Shown here piece by piece: positions 35,380 to 45,823 of a stretch of DNA of 64,000 nt. Source of the DNA: Bimuria novae-zelandiae CBS 107.79 (taxonomy: Eukaryota > Ascomycota > Dothideomycetes > Pleosporales > Didymosphaeriaceae); NCBI GenBank assembly GCA_010015655.1, contig ML976667.1:871941-935940 (forward strand). Direction: 5' to 3'. The first letter of the stretch is position 1, and every line of letters starts with the position of its first letter. Below the pieces are notes generated by a model. That model saw nothing but the letters and a program-made list of their open reading frames with translations, did no database searches and had not been told where the DNA came from. The translations under genes were made by a program, and so were the position numbers.

Positions 35380-35986
35380 ATGACTGCACCGGCGAGCCGA
35401 CCAACTGTTCAAGGACCTTGGGCGCAACGTCTACGCGGTGGGTGCACAGACCTTGCGGATACACTCATGGCTGGGCCACTGAACAACTCGACTAGAACAT
35501 TGCAGTGTTCGGAATTTGGGCGAACCTTCGTGGCAAGACGTTTCTGATCGAAGGGGTACGTTCAAGAAATTCTCTTCCGTGCACCCAGAGTAATCTGCGA
35601 GCGTGTGCCATCGCGGAAAGCAAGATGCTGTAACGCCGGGGATTGTTTACCCGTGCAGCCTCTTTCACGAGCTAGGACTAAACCTTCGATCAGGTAAACG
35701 CACCGCTTGGTCGAGCATTGTCCTTATTCAGGGAGCCCAGTACTACGCTCGATATTGGTAAGTAAACACTGAGTACGAATCGAACTCGTCTCTGCTGACG
35801 CTGGAATCATCTATGTAGGTACGCTGGAGAACGTCTTGAACAGGCTCGTGAGGATGCCGCGGAAGTGGCATTAAGGCAGCTTACGGGGTTCACCCGTCCG
35901 GGACAGGAACCCCCACCAGCAAGGTCAGTCATGTTCTTTGTGGTAATGCATATCACTTACTATTCCATAGTCACTACTCCTCTTAG
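35380..35986 (+). CDS. Small five-exon gene of unknown function, 121 residues (assembled from splice signals)
   Basis: Proposed exons are 35380-35437, 35506-35555, 35621-35757, 35819-35923 and 35971-35986. The introns are 68, 65, 61 and 47 nt (donors GTGGGT, GTACGT, GTAAGT, GTCAGT; acceptors CAG, AAG, TAG, TAG). All phases fit and give one 121-residue frame ending TAG. The product reads as a compact soluble protein: RLRVFGIWANLRGKTFLIEG, then PCSLFHELGLNLRSGKRTAW, SSIVLIQGAQYYARYWYAG and a helix ERLEQAREDAAEVALRQL, with a Pro-rich end. No family is recognised. Residue composition and amphipathic pattern are protein-like across all junctions, which is the main support. The AAG acceptor before exon 3 and the tiny last exon are the weakest points; skipping the last intron extends the frame beyond PPPAR instead. 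Confidence 0.55.
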
Positions 35987-38900
35987 TACTGCGCTGGACA
36001 AGAACAAACGAATGTGACAAGGATACCCTGTCCCCACCGTACTACATCCAGCACCATAGGTATATCTGGAGTGTAGGCATATGGGAGGATCTTGTGCTGC
36101 ATTTGGGCTTTGGGAGGTATCGATTGTAATCTACACTCCTCATACGCTTTGGACATGTACCTACTCATATTGTGCATTAAATTATATATATAAAAACCTA
36201 AGAAACAGCTATGGCTTTAATGACTATATACTCAAAATGTGTGTGGCATTGGTGTGACGACTCTAGGACGCCTACCTCTGGTAGGAACAATACGCCTCTT
36301 ACGGGCTCCAAAACGATGGAACGTGCTTAAAATGGCGACGCAAAAGCAAATAATCGATCTGCATGCGAGCTGCAAGCAATGTGACAGCAGCTATGCTCGT
36401 GCGGTATAATGACATGCAGCGTCAAAGTCCACGTCTGTTCCCTTGCTAGCGTGGCTCTAACCGAATTAGGCCCCACATGCAGGCCGACTACCAACACTAA
36501 TGCCATCAACACTCCCTTCCCTCGCTCAACCCCAAGCGCTTATTCTTATCTCATGTGCATGTGGACTTGTTGTCTTACTTTGCACGGGTCTTAACAGCAT
36601 CTGCACGAAACAAGGTCGGATTCAAGCTTCCGATGGCCCCTGCTCTGTCGAAACGCTCATTGTAGGTTCGTTCATGTCATCACTTGCCATAACGTCGGGA
36701 CAGCCACATGCTGTAGAGGAGAGCATGTTCACGAATGCGAGTCAAGATGAGATGCGGGATCAGCAGTCACAGCAAATCGCATAGCAGCCTGCATCAGTCG
36801 GGTCAGTGAACAGTCGGCGGGTTGAACGAGTATGAACCACACGCATATCAGGTAATAACAGAGAACTAAAATCTGGTCTGAGTTCGAGGGGTTCATCGTT
36901 GGGGCATCTTTATACCAAGCCGGAGAGTCCAAGCATGCCACATCACCTTCTACTATCTGCGCCATGACCACAACTATATATCACAAAGATGCCATGGTAT
37001 CTGAAGCGACAGGAATGCATGCGCTCCTCGGGCCTTATTCGATGCGAATCGTTCAGTAATGCTATCTTCGCGGCAGCACTAGGCTTCAAAATCCGGTCAC
37101 CCACCCTTTGCATTTGGTTCGCCTTGCATGATGGATGATACTATCTATCCTTGCAGCATCCTATCGCAAATACTTCTGGGGAATAGGTTCGCTTTCCGAC
37201 TCGATGCCGACCAGATGCACGTCTGCTACGCATTCATTACACACCATGGGCAGGCACTACTGCAGGGAGACGTGGGACAAAGTGAATGGCTCTGTATAGC
37301 TCTTCCTACCTTGCTAGCATCACGTCTACTTTAGCGAGTATTGAGGCGGCGGGCCCTCAGCGAACGACGAAGGCAAGAGGGGCACATCTCCGCCTAGTAT
37401 CGCTGCCATATGCCAGTTCCCAGTGATACGAGCTAATTTAGCCTACTATTACGCTACTAAAGGACAACACATGGCCTGTATGAGCCCAGTGGAGCAGACC
37501 AGTGTCCAATGGAGCCATCCACAGATGGCTTGGCGAACACCCCAGTGCTTGCTACGCCGCCGGTTCCACGTCGAAGTAATTTCGTAAGGAATCATGGGCC
37601 TCTTCGCTAAGGAACCCCCAGCCGGTGGCTAATGATAGGATTTCATGCGCGGAGAAACCGAAGACTGGGTTTTCAAACTACAGAAATTGCGTCATCTCAG
37701 CCGTTCTCGTGGCTATTGAGAAGAACATAAGGCTGTTAGCTTTGTAATAAGCTTACCAGGACACCAATTAGAGACGTGTTTATTTTTTCAAACTTGATAC
37801 GGAGATTGGAGAGGACAGCTTGCGCTGAACCGACAGCAGTTTTCCCGTCAACGGGCGGCATTTCCCCCCGACCCACAAACAACAACAAAAGTAGGTTGGT
37901 TTCCTTGGCATTCACAGTTCGCAACTCCATACGGAATCAAGTTACAGCGCTAGGTTGTCGATGTTGTGAAGTCCTCTCTATGCCCAGTGTTTCAGCCGCT
38001 ATGTGGACCATACTCACTTTCTTCTTTGTAGGGCTGACGATCAAGTACAGAGAATGGACTGCTACCACGCTCACCAATACGTTTTGCATATTGAGGCACA
38101 TAGCTACGGGAGTTTTCAAAGCTGAAAACGTGTGTAGTTGGGGCTGTTTATCTCATACGAAAGAAGTACGAGCACCTGAAGAACGATTCGAACCGCCATC
38201 GTTCTTCACAGCGTAATCATGGCAGTCTCCACGGGCAGTCCAGAGGAGAACATGATTTCTGCGTGCCACAAGAACCTCTTTCACAGGAGTTCATACTTGC
38301 AATATACATGCAAAGCTACCGGCGGCGTTGCATCGCAGCATCGAACGGATATACAACTCTCCGCAGGTGGACTCGGTCTACCCAGTTCTTAAGCGCATAC
38401 ACCTCTGTACACATATAGACAAAGTTGCGAGCTACAATTCGAGGCTTCATTAAAGCTGTATTAATCATAGCGAGGAACGCACGACGAAAGATTGGAGTTC
38501 GTATGTTTTCCCAGTTTGTTTGGCGCCGGGGCTTCTTTAGGAACGGCCTGATTCTGCGCGCCTACCAGGGGTCTTCCGGCTGCCATCCGAACACCACCCT
38601 TCTCCAGGCAGACTTCTGGCGAAAAAGCCGTTTCTGTCGAAGATCGATCGCATTGTCAATGGTCATCTCATTGACTGCATCACACAACCAGTGACCGACC
38701 GTCGTCCCTCGCACCAAGCCACGGAGTACCATAGGTACCACGGTGGGCGGAATCTTCGATACGAACACGCATCGGCAATACCTCGAGTATGAACTTCACA
38801 TACGAAGCCTAGTGTGGTGATGGGCAGCAAGACATTTAGGCACCTACCACGCCAATGAGGATGACGTTGTCCGATGAAACCCAGGCGGTTGCCGTCTCGC

Positions 38901-41478
38901 AGCCCGAACATTGGCACGGCGAAGCCTAAATTTTCTTCATACATGTCAAGAACTATGGCTCTGTCCTCCTACTGAGTACCTACACGCCGGTCACGATATC
39001 TTCGCATCTCCACGCGTTCGTCTACGGACCCGACTACGAGCCCATGGCTGTATAGAACTGCGACGAACTGAGGTTGCCCGTCGCGGGACAGATTTTCTGT
39101 CATCACACACCATCGCCATGACCTTCACAAATCGTCTCCTCGACTCAACACATTGCTTTTCAGTGATTGACTTGAAACCTTTGGAATGTTTAGACGTCGG
39201 CGTTCGCGGATCCGCTTTGGTCCAAGCACGTCGGTTAAGGGCTGAAGAATTCGTGGATAAGGTATCGATCTCGAGGCAAAATTCGACCGCGGCGACTACG
39301 ACAAGAAGTAGTGAGCAGAGACCATACAGGGAGTTCAGTGACGACGCACTGTCGGGGACAAACGCTGTCGAAAACGGCGATGCTGGTATACCAAGGAAGT
39401 GAAGGATCATAACTCTCTTAAAGAGGCGGGTATCTCAGTGCGAACCCGCTGACGTGTTCACCAAGAAAGCAGGAGCAGTATGTGTTCTGGCTGTGCTGAC
39501 CCAGATACGACAGATCGCAGGGGAGAGCAAAGCCCGACGGACACCGCAGCTATTGAGAAGCATCCGATCCGATCGTTAGACCGTTACACCAACTCGTCTT
39601 CATCGCGGCAATCCACCGCAAATTACCGAGCGATACGATACTGCGCCAATGCAACTCGCCGCTTTGGCGAACCCCCAAAGCGGCTTCAATCACCGCCCCG
39701 GCGTAGCCCGCGATACCAAAACATCTTCACACCGAAATCATTGGTCATGAATGAGCACGGTCTTGGTGACAACCCTGCAAGCCATCACAGCCCGCACGCA
39801 AAAAGAGCTGGGACGAACAGAAACAAAGGCGTGAAACTTGGCACCACCCCATGGGCACAACGAGATGCCGGGTCAAGATGTGGTTCCAGCAGCCCGGGGG
39901 CTCAGTGGAGACAAAAGCCGCCGGGCCGCAGGAGACAGATCTGTCATTGCCGTTCCCCACGCTATGGCAATGCCTGGCGCTTACTTGCACTGGCCTTCCA
40001 TGCGGCAGCGGCGGTAGGTACGGCCCTTGACCGAGGACCAGGGGTTCATGTGGAGACAACCTCCGCGCATCCGCAGGTTATTGGTAGGGGTATCGTGACG
40101 ACACTTTCTGCAAGGCTATTGGATTACTGAGCAATTGGTCTGCTGAACGTCACCGCGTTCGGTACTATAGATCAATGCTCTCGCCGATGCATCCTGCAAT
40201 TCTTCGCACGATATCATTCCCTGGGAATCGAATACGGAGCTTGCTCGAACAGACGTCCTAGGTCCAGCGAACAAGCAAGCCGTAAAGCAGAGAGCCGCAA
40301 ATTTGCGAGTCTTTTCCCGATTACGAACTTTCCATCGTCTTCATCGTCCTCAATACCAGGGACACCGAGCACCCATTCGTAAATTCGTGTCTTCTGAGGC
40401 TTGTGCTGCAAGCGTTACGATTACATGCAAAGACCAAGCGCCAATGTTCTGTTCGCACGGACACCGGACGCCGCTGCCCCGCTGGCAATCTCGTTAAAAC
40501 GATAATGGACAATGTTGGAATCGGAGGCTCTTCCGTGAGGTCGTAGGCCGTATACGCATACGTGAGGCCTTTGCCAGCACAGGACGGAAGTTTGTGGCAT
40601 AGGGAGTCTGTACGATCTACATTGGGATGTTCGGATGACTACTGTAGCCTCCAATCTCTCTTCGATTTCACAGAGTATCAGCAGTGCCAACTATTAAGAA
40701 CCCGAAAGGAAACATTTGGGAAATCAGCATCACAAGGCAGGAGCGCTGGGCGACAACGGTGAAGAAGATGCAGCGCTTGCGTTTGCAGGTTGCGAAGTTG
40801 CATTCTACAAAGCATCCTCATAGCTATTGAATTGCTCATCCTCAATGTCAGAAGACCTTCCGAACCGCGCGCTTACCGCTTCACCGTGAAGGAGCTCACC
40901 CGATGATGGTCTTATAATCTGTTTGACTGAGCGGTGATACGTTTTTTTTTTGCAGATATCTTCCTCGAGTCACGTCCATATGATGTAGAATAGTGAGTGA
41001 TACTATGGATATACTACTTTTCACGTTGCTTTGCTAGAAGAGAATCAGTTTTCTTAGACAGAGACTCATTATGCACAGGGGTGAAATGGTTTATCTCCTG
41101 CCAACACCCCGATTCTCAACCACTCAAATATGCGTAGTCAATTAATCCATCTCGCGCTTCGGTCCGGAAAAATTCAAGTGTATGAGAAGCGACCGTCACT
41201 GCAAATGCATCTACGTGGACCCAGATGTCGATGTCGATGTCGATGTCAGCGCACAAGCGCCCGCGGCGGCGTGCATGTCGAGGCCCAAAACGGCTTAGCG
41301 GTTCCCATGACCAATGACGACACTAGGAGCACAGGCCTCGCTCCAGCCCCAGGCTTCACGACCAGCGCTATCGCTGCGGCAACCTTGGACCTCGCCTCGT
41401 TCGTACACAGTTGCAATACTTCTGCAACTCACTCTTACCACCACCGATACAAAGCGCTTTTCACGTGCGCTCGACAAC
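35987..41478. other. 5.5-kb gene-poor region, nothing supported
   Basis: Composition is ordinary and RIP is absent, but no frame shows a domain or splice-compatible partners. The longest frames (37776-38216 plus, 38911-39402 plus, 39480-40130 plus, 38663-38944 minus) are low in coding character or overlapped by frames of equal length. A T-rich run lies near 40945. The last part includes the promoter of the NPC2-type gene and an ATGTCG microsatellite. Confidence 0.4.
41225..41247. repeat. Hexanucleotide microsatellite (ATGTCG, almost four units)
   Basis: Perfect ATGTCG units run from 41225 to 41247, about 230 bp upstream of the NPC2-type start codon. Confidence 0.8.
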
Positions 41479-42130
41479 ATGAAGGTTTCCGCCATCCTTC
41501 TCGCCGCTACGAGCGCCGTGTCCGTCTCAGCTGGTTCGCTGTTCTCGACTGGCGGCGACCAAGCCGTGATCAATGAGGAGTTCAAGGTCCCCGGCGACAA
41601 CCCTCTATACTTTTGCGCCGACCCCAAAGACTACTCTTTGGACATTGAGAAGGTCGATCTGAGCCCTAACCCACCTGTACCGTACGTCGTTGTCTGCCCA
41701 AGCAACAGCAGTTTCGCTGTGCTGCTGCGCAAGCTCTTAGGCGTCACACTAACGTTGTACCTGCAGGGGCCAGACGCTTACCATCACGGCCAAGGGCGAC
41801 TTCTCGAAGGACGTCGAGGAGGGTTCCAAGACACATCTCATCGTCAAGTACAACAACTACATTACCCTGATCAACCAGGATGCAGACACGTGCGACACGG
41901 TGAAGAAGGTGGATCTGGAGTGCCCGTTGAAGAAGGGCGAGATGAAGCTCACCAAGGACGTCGATATTCCGCAGCAGGTTCCTCCGGTACGTTTTCTATG
42001 ACACACACAGGGTACATGGATCAATATACTAACTTTGAACTAGGGCAAGTACAGTGTCAACGCTGAAGTCAAGAGCAAAGACGGCGAGCTTATCACCTGC
42101 CTCAAGGCCGAGATCACGTTCCACCGGTAA
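41479..42130 (+). CDS. NPC2: NPC2/ML-domain phosphatidylglycerol/phosphatidylinositol transfer protein
   Basis: Small secretory/vacuolar lipid- and sterol-binding protein. Exons 41479-41681, 41767-41986 and 42044-42130 (introns 85 and 57 nt; GTACGT...TGCAG and GTACGT...CTAG) encode 169 residues, typical for fungal NPC2. Residues 1-18 ([18 protein letters not shown]) are a clear signal peptide. The ML domain follows, with conserved Cys46 (YFCADP), Cys110, Cys120 (LECPLKKGE) and Cys160 (ITCLKAEI). Other family marks are VPGDNPL, the PNPPVPGQTLTI strand and the [16 protein letters not shown] segment. Exon joins restore these motifs exactly, which fixes the boundaries. The gene is convergent with the V-ATPase subunit F gene, with 411 bp between the stops. 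Confidence 0.95.
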
Positions 42131-42541
42131 ACACTCCACGACGGCTGCCCTTGCCCCGAGCGAGGCGTATCTGAAGGCGAACCAGATATGTGCAAGTGGG
42201 GAAGCGCAAGTTTCAAATGTCCGGGCCAGGTGTAAATATCGTGCAGAATCGGTTGCGGAATGAGCTTTGAGCAAATCGTTGGATGGACTGTCGTATATGC
42301 ATATTTGGACACGATGTGAGAGAAATAGGTATTCGACTCGCGCGAGATATCCATTGTCTGTCATTCTTCTGGGGGTGTACTTTGGATTGGGAGGGTAATT
42401 ACCACGCATAGGTCATGTTGTCATGAAAATTATGGACATTGTTGCTTCACGCTGAACTGGATAGCTTTGACGCGTGAGGTGCTTTGCATACATGAGCGCG
42501 CCGCTCTAATCGTAGTGCTATCACCACTCCTCTCGCATGAA
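42131..42541. other. Convergent 3' flanks of NPC2 and VMA7
   Basis: 411 bp between two converging stop codons. AT-richer than the genes; presumably both polyadenylation regions. No separate feature seen. Confidence 0.45.
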
Positions 42542-43072
42542 CTACTCTCCAAACAGCCTCCGCACGCGCTTCAGCACGCTGTCCTTGTCGGGGTCGTATG
42601 GGTGGTCCTTGGACGGTATCTCGAGCAGTGACGGGAAAGCAGCGGTGTAGGTTTCGACTCGGTGCCTTATCCGCTCCGCAATCTACCCTCATCAGTCCAG
42701 TCCTTTCTCATCTTGTTAATCCTGATCACCGTACATGCTGGTTTATGAGGAGAATAGCAATGTCCTTGCGCTCCTGGGTGAAGCGGTCGAACGCAGCTTC
42801 AATATCGGCGTTCTGCGTCTTCGCGTCCACGACGAGGAAGTTCTTCTGCGAGTCTGGGGGCTGCGTGACGTGCTGCAATGCTACTTAGTACCTCGCATAC
42901 CGCGGTATTTAAAGGAGGAGCTTACGCCGACACCTGCGAGCAGCATGCCTGTCACGGTATCCTAGCACCTTGTAAGCGGAGCTATACAATGTGCGCATGT
43001 TGGAATGAATACCTCGTCGCCAATGACGGCAAGGAACTGGCGGTCCTTGTACTGGGCCGTGGAAGCGGACAT
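42542..43072 (-). CDS. VMA7: V-type proton ATPase subunit F
   Basis: Central-stalk subunit of the V1 sector, coupling ATP hydrolysis to proton pumping at the vacuole. Four exons, 43072-43013, 42961-42926, 42872-42735 and 42682-42542, are separated by introns of 51, 53 and 52 nt. They give 124 residues, against 118-125 in the family. Diagnostic blocks are [20 protein letters not shown] (split by intron 1 exactly after GDE), [30 protein letters not shown] and the C-terminal [20 protein letters not shown]. The start ATG gives [12 protein letters not shown], typical for fungal homologues. No signal peptide, as expected for a cytosolic stalk subunit. It is divergent from the NUR1 homologue with 284 bp between start codons. 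Confidence 0.95.
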
Positions 43073-43356
43073 GGTGGTGCTGGTGGGCGTCTCGCTGCTC
43101 GGTCGCAGCTTGCAATGGGGACCTGGGCTGCGCGCACGGGCGGTGGAGACCTGAACTCGTCGTCATGGCGGGCAGCTTTCCCCGGAACAACCAATGATCC
43201 GGGCCAGCTTGTTTATGGTCGTATGTACTTTCTTTCAACGCATGTGCTAGACACGGCGGCGCGCCATGCCGTGAAGTCCCGATTTACACTCTTTCGTTAT
43301 AACACCTAGTTCTTACCTCTTTCGGCCTCTACCGCACACCCGCCGCAGTCGCCACG
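43073..43356. promoter_or_regulatory. Shared divergent promoter of VMA7 and the NUR1 homologue
   Basis: Only 284 bp separate the two start codons, so both promoters lie here. A CCAAT pentamer (AACCAATGAT) lies at about 43188-43192, the core recognised by the fungal HAP/CBC complex. Binding is inferred, not shown. A CT-rich stretch precedes the NUR1 start. Confidence 0.55.
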
Positions 43357-44820
43357 ATGCCACCCCGCGAACGCCTCGTCCGCAAGGCGCCACTCATGGA
43401 GCGCATCCAGGCCTACCTCGACGTCCACGACTGGCTGCTGTGGCTCTCGGAGGAGCTGAACACGAACGATTGGGAGGACTTTGCTAAAGACTATTCACTC
43501 ACCATCGGCGTCGTGTTCAACCTGGTTTACATTGTCGCCCAGGCTAATACGACCGACTACTCCCACACCGACGACATACTGCTGGGCGATGCGAGCGGGC
43601 CGGGATGGTTCACGTGGTTCTGCCGGCTCGCCGCTACGGTTTTGGCAGGCACGGCCTTCTTCAACGGTTTTTTCACCTTCTACAAGACGAGGCACTACCG
43701 CCTGTTCGAGCAGCCCATCGACACGGCCCCGTCCACGCCCGCTGCACGCCGAGTGCGAGTCGATTCCTCCCCCGCCGCCATGTCACCGCTGCGCTACTTC
43801 CAGAACCTCTTGGGCTCGAACTCTGCTGAGTCACGCGCACACCCCGACGCTGGTAGAGACGTGTGGGAGATTTCCGTTTGGGACCCAAATCCGCTTTGTC
43901 TGGACATATTCTGTCTCTTCAGCCCGCTACACGTCGTGCTCTACTGGATGAATCTTCCGGTTCTGCCCATGGACCAGCGACCCAGCGTCACCGTCGTCAC
44001 CACCATTGCCATCGGCGCTTTCCTCTCCTTCTCGCTGTGGTTCCTCCGCTCCTCGTTCGCCGCCCAGATCCGCGACAACGGCGTCATCCAGCGCGAAGTC
44101 CTCCACGAGTACGACAACAAGTTTGTACACCCTTCCACAAGAAAACTATATCGCGACGTTGGCATTCAGGCCATCACCAAGAAGCGCAATCGAGACTCAA
44201 GCGTAGGCGTCCGCGGTAGCAGCGACGACCTCGCCTCGCAGATCACCACATACACGCCCACCATCGTCATCAACCGCTCCTTCCGGACGAATCCGAACCC
44301 AGCGTATGCCTCGCAGTACGACCCCGATGGCCTCAACTCTGGCCTCCGATCAGCAGCCCAGACCCCGTCCGTCAGACCCTACTCGGCCGCGAATCCCAAC
44401 TACTCCACAACCTCCACCGCGACCGGCGGAGACTTCTCCTCCCCGATCCGCTCCTCCCAGACGCCGAACCCCTTCCGGGCATCGCGCAAGCAGTCACAGC
44501 CGCAATTCCGCCCTTCAGCCACCGGCGGAGATGGAGGCAGTCTCGGCGTGTTTTCACATGCCAACTCGCCCCTGCGCAAGTCTGCGTCCACGAATTTCCC
44601 CCGCGACCGCGACGATAGGAGTCGCGATAGTCTGGGTGGCTACGGCCTTGAGCGGAGAACAGGGACGCCTGCGCGGAGGGAGGGCAGCCCGCTGAAGCGG
44701 TCGAGCATGCCCGGCGCAGGGCTAGGGTCAACGAACGATCGGTTGGATAGTGCGGCGGATAGATTCGCACGGTGGAATGGCGGGGCTGGAAATATGCGCA
44801 GAGAGAGTGAGAAGTTTTAG
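43357..44820 (+). CDS. NUR1: Nuclear rim protein 1 (Nur1/Mug154) homologue
   Basis: Single exon, 487 residues. In yeast Nur1 partners with Lem2/Heh1 at the inner nuclear membrane in rDNA tethering and silencing. The N-terminal half matches this family: RLVRKAPLMERIQAYLDVHDWLLWLSEEL near residues 6-35 (no more than a membrane-proximal amphipathic part), then membrane segments at about 48-64 (YSLTIGVVFNLVYIVAQ), 85-105 (FCRLAATVLAGTAFFNGFF), 180-200 and 212-232. The conserved WEISVWDPNPLCLDIFCLFS lies at about 169-188. The C-terminal 220 residues are Ser/Pro/Arg-rich and disordered, usual in the family and a likely phosphorylation region. No intron is needed. The start has a favourable GCCACG context. 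Confidence 0.88.
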   Translation: MPPRERLVRKAPLMERIQAYLDVHDWLLWLSEELNTNDWEDFAKDYSLTIGVVFNLVYIVAQANTTDYSHTDDILLGDASGPGWFTWFCRLAATVLAGTAFFNGFFTFYKTRHYRLFEQPIDTAPSTPAARRVRVDSSPAAMSPLRYFQNLLGSNSAESRAHPDAGRDVWEISVWDPNPLCLDIFCLFSPLHVVLYWMNLPVLPMDQRPSVTVVTTIAIGAFLSFSLWFLRSSFAAQIRDNGVIQREVLHEYDNKFVHPSTRKLYRDVGIQAITKKRNRDSSVGVRGSSDDLASQITTYTPTIVINRSFRTNPNPAYASQYDPDGLNSGLRSAAQTPSVRPYSAANPNYSTTSTATGGDFSSPIRSSQTPNPFRASRKQSQPQFRPSATGGDGGSLGVFSHANSPLRKSASTNFPRDRDDRSRDSLGGYGLERRTGTPARREGSPLKRSSMPGAGLGSTNDRLDSAADRFARWNGGAGNMRRESEKF

Positions 44821-44864
44821 CCGAGTTGTGAAAGAGAAAGAGAACCCGGGGTGTACCTGAGACC

Positions 44865-44973
44865 GGCATGGCTACATCGTATAGAGGTGTGGCTATGTCG
44901 CAAAGGTATTTGGGTATGGCTACACTGGATCACGGGTATGGCTGCATCGTTTATCGGTGGCTGTATCTCCTCT
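44865..44973. repeat. Imperfect tandem repeat, about five units of 22-25 bp
   Basis: Units contain variants of GGTATGGCTACATCG: near 44866, 44886, 44912, 44937 and 44956. The first lies about 45 bp after the NUR1 stop codon. Confidence 0.65.
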
Positions 44974-45595
44974 AAGTAAGTGTGGGCATACCCGGTGCAT
45001 TGTACGGCGTGGTGGCGCTTCACATATCTGGCTTCTTTTCACTGTACATGTCACTGCTAAATACCCACGTTTGCGGCATCATCATATGCTTTTCTGGCTT
45101 TTGGCCAAACCGTCTCATTTAGACCTTTGTATCATACCAATTCCAAGTATATGTTCAAGTATCCGTCTACCTGGATAGTCGCACTGCACCATATGGGTCC
45201 CGATCCGTCCTGCGTTCCAGCGCCTTCTTTTCCACGGTGCTCAAGGTCTTCCTTGATCGATCGCGTCTTGAGCGGAGACGGTGCGGAGACGGTGCGGAGA
45301 CGACGTGCGAACCGCGAACCAGCAGTGCACTATGCCTCTGGCGCAGGGCGAACTGCTCAACACGCCCGTCTGCGGCACGGCTCCCGGGTGAATGGGCGCG
45401 GATCTCAACACCGTCGGCACCGTTCTGGTGGTTCTGCGCGAACTTTGGTACCCCGGGGCGGTTGAGCACCGAACTGGGGCGAACCAGTGCTAAAGAAGGT
45501 CGTGAGTGAGTGACGGGCGTTGCGTGCGGTTTAAGGGGCAGAAGCTGTTAACAACGGAAGTTCACGAGGTAGAGTAGAAGATTAGCAACAAACAA

Positions 45596-45620
<25 letters not shown>
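45596..45620. repeat. Poly-T homopolymer (25 T)
   Basis: An uninterrupted run of T from 45596 to 45620, about 200 bp downstream of the minus-strand gene ending at 45824. Read on the minus strand it is an A25 run. Confidence 0.9.
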
Positions 45621-45626
<6 letters not shown>

Positions 45627-45823
45627 TTTAATAAAGTTGTGAGCATATTCGCAACCCAAGTGGTGGCAACTACGGACTTTTGAGGTACCGCTCGCGTCGA
45701 GAAAAAAGAAACAGAAAGATGGACTCGATGAGCAGTGCTAGACTAATGATATGACGTATTATCGGCGCCGTAGCGGAAGAAGGGAAAGCAGGGGGCGGCG
45801 GGATGAAGGAGGAAGGGAGCGGT

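Larger units (their letters stand above)
44821..45823. other. Convergent 3' flanks with repeats and a poly-T tract
   Basis: 1 kb between two converging stops. It holds the tandem repeat listed next, short GGAGACGGTGC direct repeats near 45275-45300, and a run of 25 T at 45596-45620 followed by an AT-rich stretch. No gene recognised. Confidence 0.5.

Noticed and set aside
38180..38200. tRNA-like B-box (GATTCGAACC)
   Set aside because: The bases flanking the loop cannot form a T-stem and no acceptor or anticodon arm can be drawn. The same was true for a similar motif near 35777.
39480..40130. 216-codon plus-strand open frame
   Set aside because: Arg/Ser/Pro-biased composition, no domain and an antisense frame of comparable openness; not supported as a gene.
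41314..42066. Single 250-codon frame across the NPC2 locus
   Set aside because: It runs through both introns in a mix of frames; the spliced model restores the ML domain and signal peptide exactly.
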